This document shows positions 13,366 to 17,798 of a stretch of DNA of 17,798 nucleotides, in pieces; within the stretch, counting starts at the first letter, position 1, and every line of letters begins with the position of its first letter. Source of the stretch: an uncultured Clostridia bacterium (lineage in GTDB: Bacteria; Bacillota; Clostridia; Oscillospirales; Acutalibacteraceae); contig CALCHE010000167.1 of assembly GCA_937901145.1 (NCBI GenBank), forward strand, positions 1-17,798, read 5' to 3'. The translations under genes were made by a program, and so were the position numbers. Below the pieces are notes generated by a model that made no database searches, was not told the DNA's origin, and saw only the letters and a program-made list of their open reading frames with translations.

Positions 13366-15024
13366 TTACAGATATGTTCTTATGAGCCTGTGTGTAGCTT
13401 CATATCTCGCATTATAGCTTTCACAGCCGATAACTACCGTTATATAGGTTTTCTTGTCCTTTTTAAAGGCTCCGATGATTCCCGTGTATTCATCGTGTAC
13501 CGTACCTGTCTTCATACCGATGGCGTAGGGCGAATGGTAGTAGGCGTAGGATGCGATGAGTGAGTTCGTCGTACCCCAGGAGTGTCCCTGTCCTGTGAGA
13601 GCCGTTACATACTTGTAAGGGGTAGAGGTGACTTTTTTGAGGGTTTTGTTTTTCAGAACTCTGTTTGCTACGAGAACCAGGTCGTGTACGGTGGAGTAGT
13701 GGCCGCTTACAGGGTAGCCGTGGGGGTTCACGAAATGTGAGCCTGTACCGCCGATGTCATCGATATATTTGTTCATCAGCTTTACGAAGTAGTTTTTCGC
13801 CGCCACATAACCCATATTCTTGTTCCCTGTAACCTTACGGGCACAGTTAACGGCGATGGTGTATGCCGCGTCACCGCCTGAAGGAAGGAGAAGACCGTAA
13901 AGCAGATCCTTGAGCTTATACTTTTCGCCGCGTCTGATGTCGCAGCGGCTGGAGTATGCTTCTACCATGTTAAGCTCGTTTCCCACTACGATGGTGTCGT
14001 TTTCGTCCATATATTTGAGTGCTACCAGAGCAGTTACGAGCTTGGTGATGCTGGCGGGATAGCAACGCTCATTGAGACGGTTATGATAAATATATTCTTT
14101 GTCAGTTACATTATAAACGGCGGACATTGTGCTTACGGTGGGTGAGATAACCTTTACCGTTACAGTTCTTTTGTATTTCTTTTTGTATGTGGCGGTAAGC
14201 TTTGTAGTGCCGGTGCCTACTGCATAAAGTCTGCCGTCTCTGTATTTTATGACTGACTTATTCGAGGATTTCCATTTTACCTTTGAGTCATAGTAGGGGA
14301 CAGTGATTTCGGGGTATTCGCCCTTTCTGATAACCTCGGGAAGCTCGATGGAAATTTTGCCGATGTAGGTTTTCTTTATGGGTGATGCCTTGCCTGCCGT
14401 ATACTGCTCTCTGGTTTCGATAACGGGAACTACCTTGAAAAAGTATGCCTTTTCGGGCGTCTTCTTTTCATAGGTGTAGGTGGTTTTCTTTATAGTTTCT
14501 ACCTTTTTGTATTTGCCGTCCTTTGCAGATGAAACATAAATTTCATAGCGGTTTGCATTGCCTGCCTTGTTCCATTTAAGGGTAACACTCGCTCCGTCTC
14601 TTGACACGAAGACAGGCTTTTCGGGTCTCGGAGGTGCGGTATAAAGCTTTTTGATATCGCTTCTTTCCGAACGGTTTCCACCAGAAAGAGCATATATTTT
14701 AAATTTGTAGAGGGTGTTACCGCTGAGGTTTGTTACGGTGATGCTGTTTGTCTTCACTGTGCCGGCCAAGGTGTAACCGTCCTGACCTGAAACTGCGTAG
14801 TAGACGGTGTAGCTGTCAGCACCCTCTGATGCATTCCATTTAAGGGTTATGCTCGTTTCTGTGGCTGAGGCGTAGGCAAGACCTGTCGGTGCAGCCGGTG
14901 TGACGGGTGCAGGGGTCGTAACTGTCGGTACGGTGGTTTCTGTCAGCTCCTGAGCCTGTGAGACGAAAGCTGTCGACAGCGTGAAGAACAGAATAAAGGT
15001 GAGTAGAAAATAAAGCTTTTTCAT
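13366..15024 (-). CDS. Secreted D-Ala-D-Ala carboxypeptidase (peptidase S11) with fibronectin III domains
   Basis: A 552-residue secreted protein. A signal peptide (about 1-25) and Thr/Pro linker lead to two fibronectin type III domains (about 44-130 and 133-222), a bacterial Ig-like (Big_2-type) segment (about 223-293), and an S11 peptidase domain (about 297-552). The penicillin-binding motifs are visible: SITK at 325-328 (nucleophile Ser325), SGG at 382-384 where SGN is usual, and KTG at 505-507. It should trim the terminal D-Ala from peptidoglycan stem peptides and so limit cross-linking. Placing the adhesion-type domains before the enzyme is less usual than the PBP5-like C-terminal anchor, and no C-terminal anchor helix is seen. 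AAGAGG precedes the ATG. The gene is divergent from the sialidase-fold gene. Confidence 0.92.
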   Translation of the reverse strand: MKKLYFLLTFILFFTLSTAFVSQAQELTETTVPTVTTPAPVTPAAPTGLAYASATETSITLKWNASEGADSYTVYYAVSGQDGYTLAGTVKTNSITVTNLSGNTLYKFKIYALSGGNRSERSDIKKLYTAPPRPEKPVFVSRDGASVTLKWNKAGNANRYEIYVSSAKDGKYKKVETIKKTTYTYEKKTPEKAYFFKVVPVIETREQYTAGKASPIKKTYIGKISIELPEVIRKGEYPEITVPYYDSKVKWKSSNKSVIKYRDGRLYAVGTGTTKLTATYKKKYKRTVTVKVISPTVSTMSAVYNVTDKEYIYHNRLNERCYPASITKLVTALVALKYMDENDTIVVGNELNMVEAYSSRCDIRRGEKYKLKDLLYGLLLPSGGDAAYTIAVNCARKVTGNKNMGYVAAKNYFVKLMNKYIDDIGGTGSHFVNPHGYPVSGHYSTVHDLVLVANRVLKNKTLKKVTSTPYKYVTALTGQGHSWGTTNSLIASYAYYHSPYAIGMKTGTVHDEYTGIIGAFKKDKKTYITVVIGCESYNARYEATHRLIRTYL

Positions 15025-15074
15025 TATATATACCTCTTGATGGGATTATTTGTAAAACTGTACTGTAAATAAAT

Positions 15075-15103
15075 ATTTTACCATAAGAAAAAAACATAGT
15101 CAA
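15075..15103 (-). promoter_or_regulatory. Promoter of the D,D-carboxypeptidase gene
   Basis: On the minus strand TTGACT (15103-15098), 17 bases, TAAAAT (15080-15075) preceded by TGG, an extended -10. The ATG lies about 50 bases downstream. Confidence 0.8.
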
Positions 15104-15149
15104 TTCATTTAGAATCAAAGATTATTAAGACTTTCTTAAGTTATCTTAT

Positions 15150-15178
15150 TTGACTTTTGAGTGTTTTTGTGAGATAAT
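15150..15178 (+). promoter_or_regulatory. Promoter of the sialidase-fold gene
   Basis: TTGACT (15150-15155), 17 bases, GATAAT (15173-15178), 30 bases before the ATG. It is divergent from the carboxypeptidase promoter, with 46 bases between the two -35 boxes. Confidence 0.8.
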
Positions 15179-15208
15179 TCCTGCGAGGAAGATTAGAGGA
15201 GAGTAAAT

Positions 15209-16543
15209 ATGAAAATACTTAAAAGAATTGAACGTGTTACAGACAGTATAGCTGTTCTGTTTATGGGTGATAAGTTTAAGGGGAGTGACTACACTATTCC
15301 CGAGCTTGATCTGAGCACTCTTCCCGAAAAGCTTAAAGGAAGCAAATACGAATATCTTTACACGCTTACTACTGTGGATAATTCCCGCGACTATATGGCG
15401 CATCCCGACAGCGTGCTTCTTAAGGACGGTAACATACTTACCGTCTATCCTGCCGGTCACGGTAAGGGCGCTGTTTTAAACAGGATAAGCACCAATGGCG
15501 GTGTAAGCTGGGACAGCACAGTAGAAAATACCCCCGAGAGCTGGGTTAATTCTCTCGAAACTCCTACAGTTTACCGTCTTCAGTTCAGTGACGGCACACC
15601 CGATAAGCTTATCCTTATCTCTGCCAATTCCAAATGGCCTAATATGAGTACTCCCGGCGGATTTGAATGTTCGGTCTCATCAGATGAAGGCAAGACTTGG
15701 ACGGAGTTTCAGCGATTTTACGGTAATGACAGCGGAAACGGTATAATACCCATCGTGGCTATGGCGAGTCTGACCAGACTAAAGGAAAACGGAAAGTTCG
15801 TCGATAAATGGATGGGATTTTTCCACGACAGAGATTTTTATAACTATAAAACCATTCTCACCTTTGATGTGAACGGTAATATGCAGTGGAGTAAGCCTGA
15901 AAAGTATCTTGCCCCACATCGCGAAACGGAAAAGAAGGCTCAGATGTGCGAGATAGAAGTAATCCGCTCGGATATGGGTCAGGGTGATGAGCTATGTCTT
16001 ATCGCCCGCAGTCAGTCGAAAAAGATAAACTCGATGATTTCCTTCTCATCCGATGAGGGCAAAACCTGGAGTACGCCTGTAGAAGCTCCCGCCGCTCTTA
16101 ATGGTGAAAGACACAAGGCAGACTACACACCCGACGGCAGACTTTTCATCACCTTCCGCTCCATCGAAAGAGGAGTTAAGGCGAAGGAACACGCCAAAAA
16201 TGCCACTGATAAAAAGCGCGGCTGGATAAGTGAGGGTCTCGTTGCCTGGGTGGGCACCTATGAAGACCTTAAAAAGGGCACCGAGGGACAGTACAGGATA
16301 AAGATAGCTCACATTTATGACGAGGGACAGACTGAACTCGAATATTATGCCAACGCTGACACAGGCTACTGCGGAAATGTGGTACTCGATGACGGTACGG
16401 TGGTTACCTGTAGCTACGGCAAATACAGAGCCGAGGAAAAGACCGCAAACGGCAAGGAATACAGAACCTCTATCTGCTCGAAAAGGATTAATCTCAAGGA
16501 TACGGATGAACTGGTGGAGAAAATATGTAGGGAACGGTCTTGA
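15209..16543 (+). CDS. Cytoplasmic BNR/sialidase-superfamily protein
   Basis: A 444-residue beta-propeller protein of the sialidase/neuraminidase superfamily. Asp-box motifs SxDxGxTW are clear at 157-164 (SSDEGKTW) and 280-287 (the same eight residues), with a third, weaker STNGGVSW at 94-101. The blocks MAHPDSVLLKDGNIL (63-77), LIARSQS (264-270) and DGRLFITFRS (309-318) fit propeller strands; Arg267 and Arg317 are candidates for two of the three carboxylate-binding arginines. No signal peptide or wall anchor is seen, so it should act inside the cell, unlike typical secreted GH33 sialidases. AGAGGAGAG fixes the start. The last five codons and stop are supplied by a REP-like repeat starting at 16527. 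The exact substrate is uncertain; it may be a related exo-glycosidase rather than a true sialidase. Confidence 0.8.
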   Translation: MKILKRIERVTDSIAVLFMGDKFKGSDYTIPELDLSTLPEKLKGSKYEYLYTLTTVDNSRDYMAHPDSVLLKDGNILTVYPAGHGKGAVLNRISTNGGVSWDSTVENTPESWVNSLETPTVYRLQFSDGTPDKLILISANSKWPNMSTPGGFECSVSSDEGKTWTEFQRFYGNDSGNGIIPIVAMASLTRLKENGKFVDKWMGFFHDRDFYNYKTILTFDVNGNMQWSKPEKYLAPHRETEKKAQMCEIEVIRSDMGQGDELCLIARSQSKKINSMISFSSDEGKTWSTPVEAPAALNGERHKADYTPDGRLFITFRSIERGVKAKEHAKNATDKKRGWISEGLVAWVGTYEDLKKGTEGQYRIKIAHIYDEGQTELEYYANADTGYCGNVVLDDGTVVTCSYGKYRAEEKTANGKEYRTSICSKRINLKDTDELVEKICRERS

Positions 16544-16606
16544 CCGTTCCGATGTAAATATTTAACAGTGTAATCAAAAAGCGGAATGGTCAAGACCATT
16601 CCCTAC
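16527..16606. repeat. Pair of inverted REP-like palindromes (GGGAACGGT family)
   Basis: Two 24-bp units face each other, 16527-16550 and 16583-16606, with 32 bases between. Reverse-complemented, the second differs from the first at two positions. Each unit is itself a hairpin (GGAACGGTC / GACCGTTCC in the first, GGAATGGTC / GACCATTCC in the second), and the two differences replace one C-G pair by a T-A pair. The first unit overlaps the 3' end of the sialidase-fold gene. Confidence 0.8.
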
Positions 16607-16629
16607 GACTGTTTTATCCGGATAAATTT

Positions 16630-16662
16630 AACTCCCGATGTAAAAGTCGGGAGTTTTGTTTT
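16630..16662 (+). terminator. Rho-independent terminator after the sialidase-fold gene
   Basis: A 9-bp stem, AACTCCCGA (16630-16638) / TCGGGAGTT (16647-16655), followed by TTGTTTT. It closes the plus-strand transcript and sits just before the convergent XRE gene end. A 14-bp palindrome TTTATCCGGATAAA precedes it at 16613-16626. Confidence 0.85.
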
Positions 16663-16669
16663 AGGTCGA

Positions 16670-16885
16670 TTAACCGTAAGGCTCGGTTTTATCTGTGCGG
16701 TTAAGGAGGTAATCTGTGCTTACATTATGAAAGTCGGCTAATTTTATGAGAATTTCTGTGGGAATATCAAGTTCGCCCCGTTCATAGTTACTGTATACTC
16801 TTTGACTGCAGGAAAGAATTTCACCCATTTCTCTCTGTGAAAGATCCTTATCTTCACGTAAATCTCTTATTCTTTTATACAGCAC
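16670..16885 (-). CDS. Small XRE/Cro-type repressor
   Basis: A 71-residue protein that is almost entirely one lambda-Cro-type helix-turn-helix: DLSQREMGEILSCSQRVYSN is the recognition unit, followed by YERGELDIPTEILIKLADF and NVSTDYLLNRTDKTEP, typical of stand-alone XRE regulators in Firmicutes. I chose GTG at 16885 because GGGGTGA lies five bases upstream; a GTG at 16894 is in frame but overlaps that ribosome site. Two identical-type 17-bp palindromes lie between this gene and the divergent gene at 17053, so it likely represses both itself and its neighbour. Confidence 0.88.
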   Translation of the reverse strand: MLYKRIRDLREDKDLSQREMGEILSCSQRVYSNYERGELDIPTEILIKLADFHNVSTDYLLNRTDKTEPYG

Positions 16886-16927
16886 AAAAATCACCCCGTA
16901 ATTATTATTGTGCTTAAAATTATATTT

Positions 16928-16973
16928 TAGCGGATAATACGCTATTGACTTTTAGCGGATATTCCGCTATATT
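16928..16973 (+). promoter_or_regulatory. Divergent promoter region with two 17-bp operators
   Basis: Operators TAGCGGATAATACGCTA (16928-16944) and TAGCGGATATTCCGCTA (16953-16969) are 25 bases centre to centre. The plus promoter is TTGACT (16945-16950), 17 bases, TATATT (16968-16973): the second operator fills its spacer exactly and the first abuts its -35. On the minus strand a TATAAT (16924-16919) for the XRE gene is next to the first operator. Binding at either site would block RNA polymerase. Confidence 0.8.
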
Positions 16974-17052
16974 ATTAATTAATAAAAATGATTATTTGAA
17001 ATTAGTTTACTCTGTGTATTTCTAATATTTAACTTATGTCAGGAATGATTAT

Positions 17053-17502
17053 ATGAATATGAAATTTTATAATAACATAAGGTTTTTATTGTATTGCCTG
17101 ATTATCCTTATTAACAATGCTTCTCTTTCTCTATTAAGTTTGTCAAAATATCCCGATTATGTAATAAACAATATTGTTATTTCTTCCTTCAGACTTGCGC
17201 AGATAACCTCTGCCGTCTCCATTTTCTTTGCTGCACTTGTCATTATAAAATTAATAAAATGCCGTTTCAATTTTACACGGTTTGAAAAACATGTTTATCG
17301 AATTTTCATTGTATTGAATTTATTAATAGGGTTCCTAGGTACAGGAATAGATAACTGGGCTCATATTGGAGGGTTAATTGGAGGTGTTTTAACATCAATT
17401 GCAGTAGGTGTTAAATATAAATCAAGTAACTTTGAAAAAGTAAATGGATTTATCGTTATAGGAATCTTTATTGCTTTCTTAGCATATATGATATGGATAT
17501 AA
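17053..17502 (+). CDS. Membrane protein whose C-terminal half is the end of a rhomboid protease (possible chimera)
   Basis: A 149-residue hydrophobic protein with about four membrane helices. Residues about 88-149, including GTGIDNWAHIGGLIGG, match the last two helices of bacterial rhomboid proteases, with the catalytic His in AHIGG. The catalytic Ser motif (GxSG) of the preceding helix is absent. The N-terminal ~80 residues do not resemble rhomboid; they could be a small membrane protein controlled by the neighbouring XRE repressor. The join lies around 17280-17310. This may be a true fusion, a deletion fusion, or a contig mis-join. AGGAATG lies about seven bases before ATG 17053; an ATG two codons later is also possible. 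As it stands it cannot be an active rhomboid. Confidence 0.55.
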   Translation: MNMKFYNNIRFLLYCLIILINNASLSLLSLSKYPDYVINNIVISSFRLAQITSAVSIFFAALVIIKLIKCRFNFTRFEKHVYRIFIVLNLLIGFLGTGIDNWAHIGGLIGGVLTSIAVGVKYKSSNFEKVNGFIVIGIFIAFLAYMIWI

Positions 17503-17526
17503 GGTACTATGTACCTTTTTATTTTT
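17501..17526 (+). terminator. Short terminator after the rhomboid-like ORF
   Basis: AAGGTAC (17501-17507) / GTACCTT (17511-17517) with a TAT loop, overlapping the stop codon and followed by a T-rich run. Confidence 0.65.
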
Positions 17527-17536
17527 TACAAAATTA

Positions 17537-17565
17537 TTGTATTCTTAACCTAAAGAGGATATAAT
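17537..17565 (+). promoter_or_regulatory. Promoter of acetate kinase gene
   Basis: TTGTAT (17537-17542), 17 bases, TATAAT (17560-17565). The ATG at 17585 follows an AAAGGAGAG ribosome site, leaving a very short leader. Confidence 0.7.
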
Positions 17566-17584
17566 ATGATAAAGGAGAGATACT

Positions 17585-17798
17585 ATGAAATTATTATCAG
17601 TAAATGCAGGTAGTTCATCATTAAAATTTAGAGTATATGAAATGCCTGAAGAAAAATTATTAATGAAAGGAATGTTTGAACGAATTGGTCTAGAAGGAAG
17701 TTGCTACAGTATTCGTGTAGGTGAAGATAAGATTCAAAAAGAGGCAGATATTAAAAGTCATAAGGATGCAGTTAATATTCTTTTAGAAGAATTGGTAA
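17585..17798 (+). CDS. ackA: Acetate kinase, 5' part (runs off right edge)
   Basis: The first 71 codons of acetate kinase, which interconverts acetate plus ATP and acetyl phosphate in the Pta-AckA pathway. The N-terminal ATP-grip motif NAGSSSLKF (7-15) is diagnostic, followed by FERIG and a SHKDAV helix as in other acetate kinases. The full protein is usually about 400 residues. Codon choice is clearly AT-richer than in the efflux and envelope genes (AAA, TTA, GAA, ATT dominate), in line with the preceding rhomboid end and with a possible foreign or mis-joined end of the window. Own promoter and AAAGGAGAG ribosome site. Confidence 0.93.
   Translation, partial: MKLLSVNAGSSSLKFRVYEMPEEKLLMKGMFERIGLEGSCYSIRVGEDKIQKEADIKSHKDAVNILLEELV

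Overview
The window looks like a piece of chromosome from a gut-type, low-GC Gram-positive Clostridia (Oscillospiraceae/Ruminococcus-like). The reasons are strong AGGAGG-type ribosome sites, an OmpR/VanS-type two-component system beside a MacB-like efflux operon, multidomain secreted envelope proteins (S11 peptidase with fibronectin III domains, SGNH esterase with an SLH-like tail) and REP-like GGGAACGGT palindromes at gene 3' ends. No rRNA, tRNA or CRISPR array was seen.

Layout. (1) 1-95: 3' end of an unrecognised gene, then a bidirectional terminator. (2) 244-8686: an efflux locus. A response regulator and histidine kinase (minus strand, TAATG-coupled) are divergent from a five-gene plus-strand operon: membrane-fusion protein 1, MacB-type ATPase, MacB/FtsX-type permease, membrane-fusion protein 2 with a large insertion, and a small lipoprotein-like protein. 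Both divergent promoters carry the same arrangement, TTGAG-N6-TTGAG-N10-TATA(A/C)T, which I read as the response-regulator operator. (3) about 8750-11330: an AT-rich accessory island made mostly of debris. It holds a resolvase-like helix-turn-helix remnant, a two-gene unit (zinc-ribbon/leucine-rich-repeat protein plus a diverged protein kinase), a 39-codon remnant of a WYL-type regulator, a decayed inverted copy of the gene end at 1-95 with its terminator, and a 309-bp MITE-like inverted-repeat element. (4) 11482-16655: envelope and glycan genes: an SGNH esterase with an SLH-like tail, a broken Cys-rich surface-protein 3' end, a secreted D,D-carboxypeptidase, and a divergent cytoplasmic BNR/sialidase-fold protein. 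(5) 16670-17500: a small XRE repressor with two 17-bp operators in a divergent promoter region, facing a membrane-protein ORF. (6) 17585-end: the start of acetate kinase.

How the parts work together. The TCS and efflux operon form one self-contained export or stress-response module; the very short extracellular loop of the kinase suggests sensing at the membrane. The most system-like unrecognised unit is the kinase plus zinc-ribbon/LRR pair at 8895-10510, which has its own promoter and sits among mobile-element debris. The last ~500 bases differ in style: AT-rich, with the C-terminal half of a rhomboid protease lacking its catalytic-serine segment, then ackA. This end may be a recombination or assembly junction and should not be trusted as contiguous without read support.
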